From: Rutpela maculata | Lineage: Eukaryota > Arthropoda > Insecta > Coleoptera > Cerambycidae | Length of the DNA stretch: 64,000 bases | NCBI GenBank assembly: GCA_936432065.2 | Contig: OW386291.2 | Span: 27,071,821 to 27,135,820 of the forward strand | Direction: 5' to 3' | In this document: piece by piece, positions 1-12,706 of the stretch | Numbering within the stretch: position 1 is the stretch's first letter | Layout of the letters: each line of letters starts with the position of its first letter | Program-made: the position numbers and the translations under genes | The notes under the pieces: generated by a model | Told to the model about the DNA's origin: nothing | The model's input: the letters and a program-made list of their open reading frames with translations, nothing else | Database searches by the model: none

Positions 1-101
1 GAACATCCATCCAGAGAAATAAGGGATCTACCCAAAATAGTCTGCTATCCTTCTTGTTTTTTGTTTCTAGGAAACTCCTATATATCGCTATTGTACAATG
101 A

Positions 102-350
102 GCCGATAGGCCTGACAATAATTTTAGAATTGAAAACGTTTTTTTAATATTTATTATTGTTTGGGATTGGATAGTTTGGACAGCTAAGGAATATTCCTCC
201 AAGTGTCAAGTTCCTGGCTTGAAGGATTTGGAAGATTCACTCCCTTGGAATCAAATTTCTGAAAAATTGTTTCAAACAGGTTTATTTGAATACATGTGTA
301 GCATATGCAAACTTCAAGGTGGGGAATGGGATGGGAAGTGCAGCTCTTTG
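102..350 (+). other. Unassigned open frame, possible gene or element fragment
   Basis: An 83-codon reading frame runs from just after a TGA at 99-101 to a TGA at 351-353. The translation has a mixed composition, rich in Trp, Lys, Leu and Cys, unlike the low-complexity frames typical of AT-rich DNA. There is no clear start codon, splice site or recognisable domain. It lies just outside the left end of the element at 471. It may be a decayed exon or chance. Confidence 0.15.
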
Positions 351-470
351 TGAAATGTGTTACCGCATTTGTGTCGTAATATAGAGTGTTTATACTCTTC
401 TTTCCGTGTTTGTGCTTCTGGAGTTCTTCTTCTGAGTCTTTTGTTTCCCCTGTTTCTGACTATGGCAGAG

Positions 471-1043
471 AGGCTTATAGCTACTTTGTTTATGAATCAA
501 CTCTTTTGAAATTTGTAACATGTATATAAGACTTACTTTCCGATTTAGTGACATATGTAGTCAAAATGGCCGACTTCCTGTTTCGACGGAAATAACATCA
601 AAGTTGATTTTTTAGACGGAGCATCCTGTTTATTTTGGTATTTTTGGAATCTACGGACCAAATTCTACTGATCAAGATGCGAAATTTTCATTTTTTTTTC
701 AAAAATAATTTTAAAATTTTTGATTTTATTTTTCAACCCAGAAGGCTGTGAGTGGGGTAAAATGTATCTATCTCCACTCTTTCACCCACACAAATGATAA
801 TTCTTAGTAGTAAGTTAATATTAAGTGTATTGTGGACCAATAAATTTTAAAGTGTTGGTTTTTGATATGAAAGTCATTTCTTTTAAATGTAACGTGTATA
901 AACCATCCACAACAGTAGATAGAGAATTTTATTTCGAATATGACAATAAGCGATATGTCTAGTTTTATTTCTATTTAACACCAAAAAATTAAATAATTCA
1001 AAAATAGGTACCTTATTCTTCATTCGAACCTTTATTTCATTTT
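471..1043. repeat. Left terminal inverted repeat of the mariner-like element
   Basis: This arm is the diverged reverse complement of 2406-2953 and can be followed by eye for about 550 bp with small indels. Shared landmarks are a GGCCGACTTCC block near 570, an AGAAGGCTGTGA block near 740 and a CACCAAAAAATT block near 980. Confidence 0.8.
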
Positions 1044-1227
1044 AATGAAACAATGTACTGAGCTATCTACCTACCTACAAGGTAAAATAATAAACAAGAT
1101 TGCGAACAAAAACATGACACACAAAATCGATAAGTACACGAAAACTTGAACAAAATTACTATTAAAAAATTAAACTAAATCAAAATACTACCAAAATTCT
1201 AATGTAAAATAGCTTTTAATTTAATTG

Positions 1228-2281
1228 TCAATGTCCAATTATGTGATCACAATGATTCCCGTTCTCCGCAACACAAAGTTGTGTCCTATTTAAAGTACAC
1301 CGAACAACATTTCTTAACTCATCGTTCGAAATTTCTTGGGAAGCTTGTGTTACTTTATTACGCAAGTCTTCTAATGTTGTTGGTGATCTGGAGTAAACTT
1401 TATTTTTAAGATATCCCCACAAATAAAAATCAAAGGGAGTCAGATCAGGTGACCTAGATTGCCACGTAACTGGATCATTGGTGCCAATCCGCCGCTCTTC
1501 GTAGGTTTCATTTAGGTAATCGCGAACGATATGGGCATTGTGTGGTGGTGCCCCATCTTGATGAAAGTACATATTATTTTTTTAATCCTGGGGTAGATTG
1601 TTAATTTCATTTTGGATTTCATTTTGCAGGAATTCAAGATATCTTTCGTCAGTTAAAGAACCATAAAAAAATATGGGACTAATAATTCTGTTTTCAATTA
1701 TCCCAGCCCAAACGTTAAAATCGAACCTGTCTTGGAAACGTCCTTGCCTTAATAATGTCGAATTTTCTTGAACCCAGTACCGCATGTTTCGGTTGAACAT
1801 TGGTAAATCTTGTTTCGTCGGTGAACAAAATTTTGGAAAGAAAGTTATTGTCGTCAACTTGTTTCCGTAATAATCAATTACAATACACTAATCTTCGATC
1901 TGAATCATTTTCGTATAAATGTTTGTAAATGTGATGTAAATGTATTTATGTTTCTTTAAAATTTCTCTCTCACTTTCCTTGCTAACGTTACATTCTATTT
2001 CGAGTTGTCGAATTGAAGCAGACGGGGAAAAATGTACGTACGCCAACACATTAGTTTCAGCTCCTCCACTCACAATAAATTCATTTTCAACGTTATTTGG
2101 TTCTTCCCTTAATTTAAATTCTACTCTTCTAAAGTATGCCCTGTCTGGATGATGTTTCTTGGGAAAACGCGCATCATACAGGGCACATGCATTGACCGAA
2201 TTTTTCAGACATTCCCCGTATACCTATTAGTAGCATGTTAATTTGTTCATTTCTGGTATACTTGTACTGATTATTTTCCAT
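1228..2281 (-). pseudogene. Tc1/mariner-superfamily DDE transposase, degenerate
   Basis: The reading starts at an ATG at 2281 and runs downward through at least three frames. An N-terminal part resembles the DUF4817 and helix-turn-helix region of insect transposases, with a KKHHPDRAYFRR-like stretch and then a Ser/Thr-rich segment ending in ILKKHK. The first catalytic Asp is in FTDE near 1825, in a different frame from the following WVQEN...VWAG segment (1582-1857). The last segment (1228-1572) has the second Asp in QDGAPPH and the third in SPDLTPFDF, with 36 residues between them. The family is normally about 350 aa. Here it is split by frameshifts and an in-frame stop near 1580, so it should be inactive. 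It sits between long TIRs, as expected for the element's own transposase. Confidence 0.85.
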
Positions 2282-2405
2282 TATTGCTTAAAACACAACT
2301 TAAAGCTCACACGTTTAATAAAACGTGAAACGAGATTGTAGTTTTCTGATTGTTATGACGTTTAATATTTGTTTCCAAGCCTGCTATGTTTCTAATTCAA
2401 ATAAG

Positions 2406-2953
2406 CAAAATGAAATAAAGGTACTTATGCAATGAAGAATTATTCAATTTTTTAGTGTTAAATAGAAATAGAGATATCGTGTATTGTCGTATTCGAAATA
2501 AAGTTCTCTATGTACTGTTGTGGATGGTCCATACAAATTTTATTTAAAAAAATTGACTTTCTTATCAAAAACCAACACTTTAAATGTTATTGGCCCACAG
2601 TACACTTAATATTAATTTATTACTAAGAATTATCATTTGTGTGGATGAAAGAGTGGAGATATATAAATTTCACCCCAGTCACAGCCTTCTGGGTTGAAAA
2701 ACGAAATTAAAAATTTTAAAATTATTTTTGAAAAAAATGAAAATTTCTCAACATGATTAGATAGAATTTAGTCCAAAGATTCAAAAAACACCAAAATATA
2801 CAATATTAAAAAATCAAATTTGATGTTATTTCCGTCGAAACCGGAAGTCGGCCATTTTGACTACACTTGTCACAAAATCGGAAAAAAGTGTTATTTATAT
2901 ACATGTTCCAAATTTCAAAACAGTTGGTCCATAAACAAAGGAGCTATAAGCCT
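2406..2953. repeat. Right terminal inverted repeat of the mariner-like element
   Basis: Reverse complement of 471-1043. It includes a GGAAGTCGGCCATTTTGAC block near 2842 and ends with GAGCTATAAGCCT at 2953. Confidence 0.8.
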
Positions 2954-5039
2954 GTTTCTGTTCTTTTTGTAGTTGTTTTCCCTCTTATTTATGTTGACGT
3001 TCTATGTAACCCTTACCGTCTAAGAGATATTTGCCAAAATATGTTTGTTTTTATCTTTGACCAACATTTTTAGCACAAGTGAAATCGATAGTGACTTGAT
3101 ATTTCATTTGTAATGGTGTTTTTAATTTCTGTACCTGCATGCGTATTTTTCCGAAGTAGAATGTCTATTTTTACTAGATTATCTGGAGACCATCATTCTC
3201 TCGAATCTTCTCATTTTTTGACCACATCAATCGGAGACAACAATATAAAATGGTTGATAATTCACAGAAAACCGAATGGCAGGAAGTGAAGAGGACATCC
3301 TCCAAAATTTTAAGCTGATAGAAAATAACTTTTTTGAGATCGTGCGCCTATAAAGCAACCGATATAGAGGGCTTAATGCTGTCAGACATCCTATACAGCA
3401 AAAGGAGGCCAACTAGGAAATATATAGATCATATGCTTATAAATAAGAAAAGGAAGAAAACTCTAGATAAAATATAGTTTGTATAATTTATATTACAATA
3501 TTTTTCGCTTTCCAATGATGAATAACCCTGACATTGTAACGATTTAACGATTTACTATTTATATCACTGAAAGCATAACTCTGCTGTTTCTCACAAACTT
3601 GCTAATATCCTTTTTCCAATGAGGCTACAGAAAGATTAATTATTCACTACGAATTCATCACTTATTCATGAGAAGATGATTCTAATAATTTGTCAACAAT
3701 GCTTCAAATAATTTGATCATTTGTTAACTCATTGAAGAACAGTATATAAGAATATATTTTGATTCTTGTTTTATACTATATATTGTACAGGTGGGAGTCA
3801 AGTTGAAATCTTTCAAAGCTTACTAATATTTCATCTATTTTTAGGCCATTCTTTATTACTTGTTTGTAGCTGTAATAGTCTCACAGAATAAAATTCATTG
3901 AAAAATAAACCCATTTCATTGAAAAATTTTCAGTGAAAACGAGCTAATGAAATTATGAATGTAACTGGCAAAGATAAATAGAGGCTAACTTGTGGGTAGT
4001 GAGTAAGATTGTAGAAGTGTGATAACTGATAATAGTACTCGAATATAGAATTTCAATGAACATCGCTATATAGAACAGTCTAAGTAATATAGCTCATGAA
4101 TGTAATGTTTTGTTAATATAACTAAAAATAGGACTATAGGTACGTGTATATAATTATATCATGCTCCGAGTTAAAATGTAATAATTATTTATAGGAAATA
4201 CCTCATTTGATAATTTATTATCTAGTAAACTTGTTATAAATCAATTTAGATCTACTGATTTTAATAACAAACAAACGCCTGAATAGTTTGGACAGAAAAA
4301 TGGATAGCTGCTTTTAAAATTACGTGTTTTAGTAAATTGTGTGGTGTATGTTGAAGAATGAATAAAATTTACTCAGTTCTGTTTTCACACCTGTTAAGAG
4401 GCAGTTTCTGGAAATATACGCACACTATCTTCAGTTAAGTGATTTTTAACCACGGAATTATAAAGAATACTTTCAGCACAATCGGGTTATTAGTAGTGAA
4501 TGGTAATTTCTTTATCAACTAAATTTCCCGCAGATCAAATTTTAGTGCACCCGATGTGCTTAGAGGGTCATCCCAGCAAAGAAGAGATTTACTAATTTTT
4601 AGAATATCTTGTATAATTTACCTTGTTTGACAATTGTTGACTGCCTAAGACTAGCAAAACTTTTGATAAAGAGTGACTTTTTCTCGGCAAATCAAAAATA
4701 AGAAAGTTTACAAGAATTCGGTACCCCACCCGGGGACACACTGTATATGTTTATTAATACAAAAAACAAAGATTTCATCGGATCCCGCGAATTTTCGTGA
4801 ATTATTGTGTACCCATCTTAAATCCCGGATTTAAAATATGACCGGAAAAATTATCATCAAGCTGTGTTGCAACGCAGATAAGCGAAGGTAGAAATGGTTC
4901 TGAAAAGTGTTAGTCAACCATATACATGAGAATCATGGTTGGAAAATATTTACCCAAAAGTACAAGTTTACTGTAACATGAGCAATTCCAAATTTCTCTT
5001 TAGTGATGGCACACTATCAATAATTACATGAGCAATGTG
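2954..5039. other. AT-rich intergenic stretch, no gene seen
   Basis: No coding feature can be supported. Bases 2957-3007 match 13757-13807 in reverse complement, including AACATAAATAAGAGGGAAAA, so the flank of the mariner-like element is itself repetitive. Other short frames in the stretch have low-complexity translations. Confidence 0.5.
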
Positions 5040-6232
5040 CTCCTGTCCCACAGCAGTTATAGAGGCAATGCTAGACCTGCTTCTTCTACATCTGCATGTA
5101 GTCTAAGGCTGCAGCTTTAAGGCTGCAGCAGGCACTATCTTTCAAACCAGGAGACCTGGTTGGTCACCTAAGAATTCTAGGAGCAATTGAACTAGAATCC
5201 AAGAACAAACCCACTGACTCTATGCCAATTAAGCGGGACTTTGACTGCCCGTTTGATGTGCTAATCGAGAGCCGCCAGACGGGCAACGTCGAAGTCCTGC
5301 AGTTGGAGAAGAGGTCACTCATCTGATACACAGATGGATCGAAGATGGCTGAAGGGGTTGGCGCGGACGTAGCGGGGCCTAACTGCAGGCTATCATCCAG
5401 AGCTCTAGGCAAGACCCCAGCCATCCTACAAGCAAAAATCTATGCTATAGACCTATGTACCCAGGAATGCATAAATAAAGGCATTCGAAGGGCAAAGATC
5501 TATATACTTTCAGACAGCCAGGCAGCGTTAAAAGCTCTCAGGTCCTGCACTTTTGAGGCTAAAATTGCCTGGAAATGCAGACAATCCCTGAAGCAACTGG
5601 CAAAAAACAAGGTTACCTTAATGTGGGTGCCGTGGTGCATGAGGAATTAGAAGGAAATTAATTAGCTGACGTCCTTGCAAAGAAAGGTACTGAAACCCCA
5701 TTCTTTGGACCCGAACCGGTTTGTGGCTTATCAAAGGGACACATAACGGAGAAGGTCCTATAATGGGAAAAGGAACAGAGTCTTACTGGAAAAATACGAG
5801 GAATAAGACAAGCGAAAAAGTTCATCACTTATTCGTCAAAGAATGCCACAAGGCTTCTCGAATTCGAAAAGTCCGACTTAAAGCTGATGACAGGCCTTTT
5901 AACAGGCCACTGCTCCTTAAGGTACCATCTCCAGAACATGGGCAAGGCAGATAACGATACGTGCAGATACTGCGGTACTGCAATAGAAACTGCGGAACGT
6001 ATTCTTTGCGAATGCAAGATGCTAATCCCTACTAGGCTAAGGTACCTAGAAAAGGTGAAACTAACGCCTGAACGCACAGGAAAATTAGCCCCCAGGAAAA
6101 TCACAAGCTTTATAAAAAGCTTAGGAGTCCTGGGCAATAACTAATTGTAGGGTAATTCACAAAAGATCTTTTCAGGTCGATGTGAAGTAGGGTTGAAAGA
6201 GCCGAGCGACCCTTACAATCTACAATCTACAG
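5040..6232 (+). pseudogene. Non-LTR retrotransposon ORF2 3' end: RNase H and C-terminal zinc motif, degenerate
   Basis: A decayed frame before 5330 matches the post-RT region, with an EAMLDL...LHLH-like stretch. The RNase H domain follows: TDGSK at about 5333, then a frame to 5650. In that 101-aa frame the catalytic Glu of the usual QAE(V/I)YAI motif is Lys31 (QAKIYAI), while Asp57 in SDSQAALKAL is kept. The final PGHxGxxGNExAD block is destroyed by stops after MWVPW. A C-terminal part (5887-6144) carries the GHCxLRxHL and CRYC...ETAE...CEC motif, with the usual His replaced by Arg. A 3' UTR with a doubled ACAATCT follows. RNase H places it with the I-type non-LTR group; the exact clade is not determined. 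It is 5'-truncated and dead. Confidence 0.8.
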
Positions 6233-8687
6233 AAAGACCAAATTGGGTGAATGACTTATATTGTATACTGCTATACTGCATGTTTTTCATTTAACGGAAC
6301 TAACTAAGTTACACGCTTCTCCGAAATATGTTCCACATGAGATCTATAGGATTCATTTCGGGAAAATAGACTAGGCAGAAAATAAACTGATACTTAATTA
6401 AACTTGCATTAGAAAATAGACTATTTCTACATATCCTCATAACAGTTTGACTGATTGTGAACTTATTAACGTATAAAATGGACATATTAGAATAATTAAT
6501 TTGTCATTATTTATACCATTTTTATAATTGTGATTTTCAAATCTCCCGAAGCATCTGTTACGTTTCTAATTAACCTTAAGCTAATAAATATATTTTTCTA
6601 ATTTTGACATAAAATGACACTTTTCAAAACTGACGTAAGTGTCAAAACGTCCAACTTTTCATAACCAATTATGAAAAGTAAAATTTTACCTACTTACCTG
6701 GTGAGGAAAAGTTCGTATGTCATCAATTATGAAAAATAAACAACTCTCAAAAAGAAAAAGAAACAATGTTTATTCAACACAAAATGGAAGCTTTTAAATT
6801 CTTCTTTCCTTCAAAATATGCTAATAAAACTTTTTCATTAACACGATTTACCTTATACTATCAAATTACGATTTGAAACAATATATACTTGGCTAAATGA
6901 CGTTTGTCAATTGTGACATTAAAATTGTAATGTGTAGCGATTGAATCAAAATACTAGTTTCTGATGATAAAATATTCAAAATATTACTTTATGAAACTTC
7001 GATGAATATATTATTGGACATTTTTACAATAATATATTAACAAATTGTATGAGGCCTTTGACTTGACACTATGAAACGTTCTTAAAGGCATCTGGACCTC
7101 ACTAGACATTCGTTTGTTCCATATTTGAGATGAACCGGATGCTTCGTAAATATAGCTTTAATTAATTATTTTGTTTGTCCAACATGCGACCGGTACCACT
7201 AGCGATATTCTTGCCATCCTATTGTTGTTAGGAACTACAAATTATCTCAAAAATTTTTTGCAAAAAGAATTTTATGAATTTGAAGTATATCAGTAAGGGT
7301 TTACTTACTTTAACCTGTAATACTAAATATTCAAAAATATAACTTTTATCCATTAATGAATTTATGAAAATTATTTGAATGATGATAAACAATTATTATT
7401 ATTTTGCTTATGCCAATAAACTTTATAGGCACTTTTATTAATATTTAGTTTACATAATAAATTGTGGTTTGGATTATTTTTATTGCAACTGCTTTGATTC
7501 TTATTAAAAAATTACCTCATATGGTTCATTAAACTGAGAATTCCCATAAACAAAACGCAATATAAGATACCTTATTCACATTCTATATCTGGAAAATTAA
7601 TTATCTCATTTTCCTAGAAAACTACAGTAACTAATTTCTTATAAATTATATTAGCGATTTATATAAATTTATATTTACCTAAGGTTGATTTTGAACTTGA
7701 GATGTGATATTTTGTATAATAAATTCTTTTGGTAGTAAGTCATGCTATGATATATGTATATGTGGATGTCGAAAATAAACCAATAAAAAAATAATAAAAT
7801 CTACATCAAATATTTTTGTGGCATGCATGCGATTAAACTGTGCCAGTGTTTAGTTTGCTTAAACAAAGTAAAAACTAAATATCTTTTAATTTTACATTTT
7901 GCAATTCCTAAGATTTCAAAACATCCAGCTGTCTGTTATTTGTTACACTTTTAATTAACTTTAAGTTATTGATCCCTATTCTATGATTGTTATTAAAGTC
8001 GACAGGTAGGGCAACACTACCCTGATAAAAAAATTCCAGGTACGGACATATGGCAATTTTATTACCAACGATTGGAGCCCCAATATTCCTGTAATTTTGC
8101 ATAATTAATATTAATGTGTAAAATGACCATATTATTACTGAATAGTACTTTATTAATTTACATCAAATGTAACTCATTAATGCAAGAATTGCATAAATAG
8201 TGTAAATTTACCTAGTAATTCTTGTACAGGAATAAATTTTACCAGATAGTTTTCAAAATTACTTTTTATACGCGGATAAAAAATTTACCCAGTAATTTTA
8301 CAAAATAATTAGTAACACCTCTAACTAGAACGACACTTTTCGCATTTGAAACGTATTTGATAACACTGTTGCTATTATCAAGAGATAATAAAAACAATTT
8401 TTGCAGTTGTAATATGCCACTTAATAATGGACAACTTTGTTCGGTCGAAACTATGCCGAGTGCGAAAAAGTATAGGAGGACTACTAATAATTCTGTTTCA
8501 GATTTCCCCAGTCCAAAGAAACCCGCACTTTTCTTATGAAAAATGGATTTTTGGACAATTTTTTGAAATTAGTTCCACATCCAGTATAGAAGTGGAAGGA
8601 AAAAATTTTTTGAAATTTTTTATTGTTCAAATACGCTTAGAATGTCATGAAACGTCGAGATTTTAAGTCTGAGCAAAAAAAAATTAT
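6233..8687. other. AT-rich intergenic stretch, no gene seen
   Basis: No coding, RNA or repeat structure that I can support. Short frames at 7908-8102 and 8357-8666 have no recognisable domain. The second lies in sequence shared in style with the flanks of the following hairpin. Confidence 0.4.
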
Positions 8688-9253
8688 GTCTGTTTGTCGC
8701 ATATTGGGGCTTTTCGTAGTTAGTAGTCCCAAAAAGTCTAGAGCCATCAAAGTTGACCAATACAAATATATTTTTTTTATTTTTCTTAGAAAATTTCTAA
8801 ACGATCGCTCACGAGTTTTTTTGAAAAAAGTTACTCTGCATTAATAGAAGTTGGTTTACATTTTTATTTTTAATGTAAGAAATTGCCTTTTTTCTTAAAC
8901 CTTAGTGAAATCAATATTATAAGCAATAAGAGATCAAAATAAAGCCATGAAAAATTCATTGACATGAACTTTTTTTAAAAATTTTTTGTAGATTTATTTT
9001 GATTTCTCATTACTTATAATATTGATTTCACTGAGGTTTAAGAAAAAAAAAACAATTTCTTACATCAATAATCAAAATGTAAACCAACTTTTATTAATGC
9101 AGGGTAACTTTTTTCAAAAAAGCTCGTGAGGGATCGTTCAGAAATTTTACAAAGAAAATAAAAAAAAAAAATTATTTGTGTTGGTCAACTTTGATAGGCT
9201 CTAGGCGTTTTTGGGACTACTAACTATGATAAGCCTCAATGTGTGTCGGTCTG
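8688..9253. repeat. Imperfect hairpin (fold-back) repeat, ~570 bp
   Basis: Arms 8688-8943 and 8992-9253 are inverted copies around a ~48-base loop. Matching landmarks are GTAGTTAGTAGTCCCAAAAA on the left against its complement near 9210, and GTTGACCAA near 8752 against TTGGTCAAC near 9181. There is no coding potential and no clear target duplication. It is a non-autonomous fold-back element or MITE of unassigned superfamily. Confidence 0.8.
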
Positions 9254-9439
9254 TCTGTCTGTAAATTTTTTTGTGCGCACGATTACTCTGGAACCGTTTA
9301 AGATATTGACTTGAAATTTGGTACACGTATGTATTTTAATGAGATCTGGAACTGGATTATATTCTCATCTTATTTCGTTGAAGGGTTGGGGGGTAAATTG
9401 GAGTAAATGAAGGTAAATAGGTAAATCAAGTAGGTTAAG

Positions 9440-9810
9440 AGTCCATGAAATTGGTATTTAGTATATACAAGAGAAGCTAATGTCTTAAAAAAAAAAAATT
9501 GGCATTAGTCACCCCCATTACTACCCCCACCCAAATGGAGTGAAAAAAAATTGTGATTTAGTGTGTGTTCAAGGTCTCAAAATATATTTTTTTTACTTCA
9601 TCCATCCCCACTACCACCCCCTAACACTACCCCCACTCCACTACCGATGTGGGATATCGTTTTATGGGTTTTTGGGATTGACGATTTCAAATATTATATT
9701 ATTAAAGTTCCATAAACAATTATTTCCACATACAAAGTTTTTTCGTTGTGAGAGACTTGTGTAGCAAATCTGGATGTGGAAGTAGTGATTCTTTGGGCAA
9801 CGGTTTTTTT
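9440..9810 (+). repeat. Dispersed repeat, copy A
   Basis: About 370 bp shared in direct orientation with 10138-10465. Common blocks are TTGGTATTTAGTATATA, GATGTGG(G/C)ATATCGTTT and AAATATTATATTATTA followed by CAGTTCCATAAACAA-like sequence. Both contain runs of CCCCCAC-type sequence. Noncoding; family unknown. Confidence 0.75.
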
Positions 9811-10137
9811 AGTATGTTGTTCTTTGAACTCTTACAAGCAAAAGTCTCACTGGGCGCATAGCTCTAACTACATTTTCGTAAATTCTACAGCCTGCGAAAG
9901 TCGCAAAATTTGTGATTTTTTAAAATAACATACCTACTACGAAATCTTTTCATTATATTTATGAAACGAAGTATTGTATATTAATGAATTTAATGAAGTA
10001 TAGCTTACAGAAATACATACAAGAAATGTAGATACACCTACGTATGCGCGAGAGTGCACGAATTCACACATATAAATGTATAAAAGACGAATATTAAAAA
10101 GTGTATTAAAAAAAAAACGAAATCATATTATATGCAA

Positions 10138-10465
10138 GAGTCCATATTGGTATTTAGTATATATAAGAGAGGGTCTCAAAAAAACTTTTTGGCATTATCC
10201 GCCACCATTACATTATCGCCCTCACTCATTATTAAAGGGGGTGAAAAAAATAAAATTGTGTAATGAAAGGCCTCAAATTTTTTTGTTTACTTCGTCCACT
10301 CCTATTCCCACTAACGATGTGGCATATCGTTTCATGGCTTTTTGGCGTATATAATTTCAAATATTATATTATTACAGTTCCATAAACAAATTTTTCCTAT
10401 AGTGACACTTGGTAAATCTGGATGTAGAAGTAGTAATTCCTTGGGCAGCGGTTTTATTAACGTGC
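10138..10465 (+). repeat. Dispersed repeat, copy B
   Basis: Direct repeat of 9440-9810 with small deletions. A shorter related block, including CCATTACTAAAGGGGGTG, recurs at 14566-14640. The three copies suggest a moderately old interspersed repeat rather than a local duplication. Confidence 0.75.
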
Positions 10466-12440
10466 AGTCTATTCAATTTACAATACAATTTAAAAAATCT
10501 AAGAATCTCTAGTGCACTCAAAATATGTGTTTGAACTACTGCTAAAAAATTTATTATAAAATTGTATGTGCTGAAAAGGGTGTTCTTTGGGGTTGAAAGG
10601 ATTTTCAAGCCAAAATCTCAATTCTTGAACTAATATTTTTATATTTTTCAAATTATTTAAACAATTGTATTAGGTATGAATTTGTAAAATTTTCTCCTTC
10701 CTTAATTTCACAAATTATTTATTTTAATTTTACTGATTAAGAGTTTACTAATGGAACCTGCTATTGTTTAAATAATTTGTTTTCTGGGGTTTGTTTGTTG
10801 TTTCTTGCTATATTTTTTCGGGATAATGCTGGAGAGATTCTCTTTAACTGTTCATCTTTTTTCTCTACTCACATTTAGAAATTACAGAACATTTTTTAAA
10901 CAATCTATACCTGTTTAAACAATTTGCAAGTTCCATTAGCAAAGTTTTAATCAACAAGATTAAATAATTAGCAAATGAAATTATAAAAAGATGAAAATCT
11001 TAATTTGAATCGTATTCTCTGGATAATTCTGAGTGATTTTTATTCCACTACATTTCCACTATTTTATCATAAAACCAAAAAAATTGAGTGTATGGGAAAT
11101 TTCATGGTCTCGGGGCTCGTAGTATTAACCGATTTTGCTCAAATTTGAAGGAAATCATTTCTTTGAGATTTAGAACAAATCTGCATCTGGGGAGTGAGAC
11201 AAAAAAATTATAAACTTGGCTTTTTGAGGCACCAATAATAATAGTACATCCTGAGATAGGGACTCTCGAATTTAAAATGAAAAAATGTTTGTTCTCTTGT
11301 ATAACGCCGGTAACATCAAACAGTATTATAAAATTATTTTGCGTATCCTGCACATCTGCATAGTAACAATGCGTTTGCATCAACGGTATTTCCTTCATAA
11401 AGGTTTTTACTATTACATACGCGGTATCAAACAAGTTAGATTCAATATATTTAAAAATCTCACGATAAAAAAATCTAAGATTTATAACACATGTAATAAA
11501 ACCCACACACGGATAATCCCGCTTGTAAAGACGGCTATAGAAAAAAATCTATCAGCTTCTATCGTCTGACTTGACCGTGGTGTTTCGAGATTGTTGTAAG
11601 CGCTGGAGGTATTTCTTTAGTAGTCAAGATTTGTATTTAGTTACTTATGTTCCGATACGAAAGACCAACATTATGTTTGCACATTTGTACTCATATAGTA
11701 CACCTACGTGACTGTGTTACCGGTTACATATTTACAAGTAAACAATGCCATTAACTTTGTTGTTTCTGTCACTGATACTAGACAAAACATACCTACATTG
11801 TTCTGTGAAATAATTATTGGGATCATTTATTTTCTATCATTAAAACGTCACAATTAAATGCCAAGTACATTATTCCACGTTCTAACTAATTTCGAGTTCA
11901 TGAAACCATAAATTTAAACCAATTAAAATAGTATATACAACTGTGTGAGGTTCAAGTTTGTTTACCTTATGGAGCACATCATAACAAATCAGTTAGGTAT
12001 CTACTAAAAATATCCTAATTCGTAGTTTCTAATTAAAATATATTGCCGCACTCCGTACAGGGTGACCGCTGAAACCATATGAAATTAAGGAGAACCAAGT
12101 TAAAACTTGAAACCGTATGGGTTAATAAACATTTTTTAGATAATTAGAGATTTTTATGTGCTATAATTAAAGCGGAATTATTTAATCTTTCATCCCATTA
12201 ACACTTTTTAATATACAATCATATTATTTACCAGTGTTTATGTATATAGGACCGACTCAAGTACTATTCAACAATTATAAATAAACTAAGAATACATTAA
12301 AATTTATATTAATGTGATTTAAGTTTTGTGATTTGTTGATTGTTTTCCGGGTTTCCGGGAAAATTTGAAATACATAATAAAAGATAGTGACATATTAATT
12401 TCAGATAAAAAATAATACATGTAAATATTTGTATTTGAAA
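10466..12440. other. AT-rich stretch with one unassigned open frame (11102-11506, minus)
   Basis: The only long frame is 134 codons on the minus strand (11102-11506). It has no recognisable domain and the opposite strand is also open over 11285-11569, which argues for chance or decayed repeat sequence. Nothing else can be supported from 10466 to 12440. Confidence 0.3.
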
Positions 12441-12698
12441 CAGAGATGGATAAAGGAAACTTTCCAATAAACGTTTCCAGGAAATTTTCGGGAGTTTCCG
12501 GAACAAAGTTTTGATAAAAATGAAGTTTTCAGTAACATATTTGAATATTCTGAAAGTTCCGAGAGTTCCCAAAGGAAACTACCGAAATTTTGGAAACTCA
12601 GATATTCAACTATTCCAATATTTTATTGAAAACTTTCATTTTTATTAAAGTTTCGTTCTGGGAACTTTCAAATGGAAAGTTTCCTTTACCCATCTCTG
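12441..12698. mobile_element. hAT-type MITE with perfect 8-bp target duplication
   Basis: 258 bp bounded by near-perfect ~25-bp inverted repeats starting CAGAGATGG and ending CCATCTCTG. ATTTGAAA is present immediately outside both ends (12433-12440 and 12699-12706). The 8-bp duplication and CAG...CTG termini are hallmarks of hAT elements. The interior is built of GGAAACTTTCC-like repeats and encodes nothing. The intact duplication suggests a fairly recent insertion. Confidence 0.9.
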
Positions 12699-12706
12699 AT
12701 TTGAAA

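Larger units (their letters stand above)
471..2953 (-). mobile_element. Long-TIR DNA transposon of the Tc1/mariner/IS630 superfamily
   Basis: Inverted arms of about 550-570 bp (471-1043 and 2406-2953) flank a decayed transposase on the minus strand. The outermost matching bases are AGGCTTATAG on the left and its complement on the right. No convincing target duplication is visible at these ends, so the boundaries are approximate. Long TIRs around a single transposase are known in this superfamily. The copy is inactive because the coding region is broken. Confidence 0.75.

Noticed and set aside
11102..11569. 134-codon minus and 94-codon plus overlapping frames
   Set aside because: Both strands are open over the same DNA, with no domain, start context or splice signals. 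Kept only as part of a described stretch.
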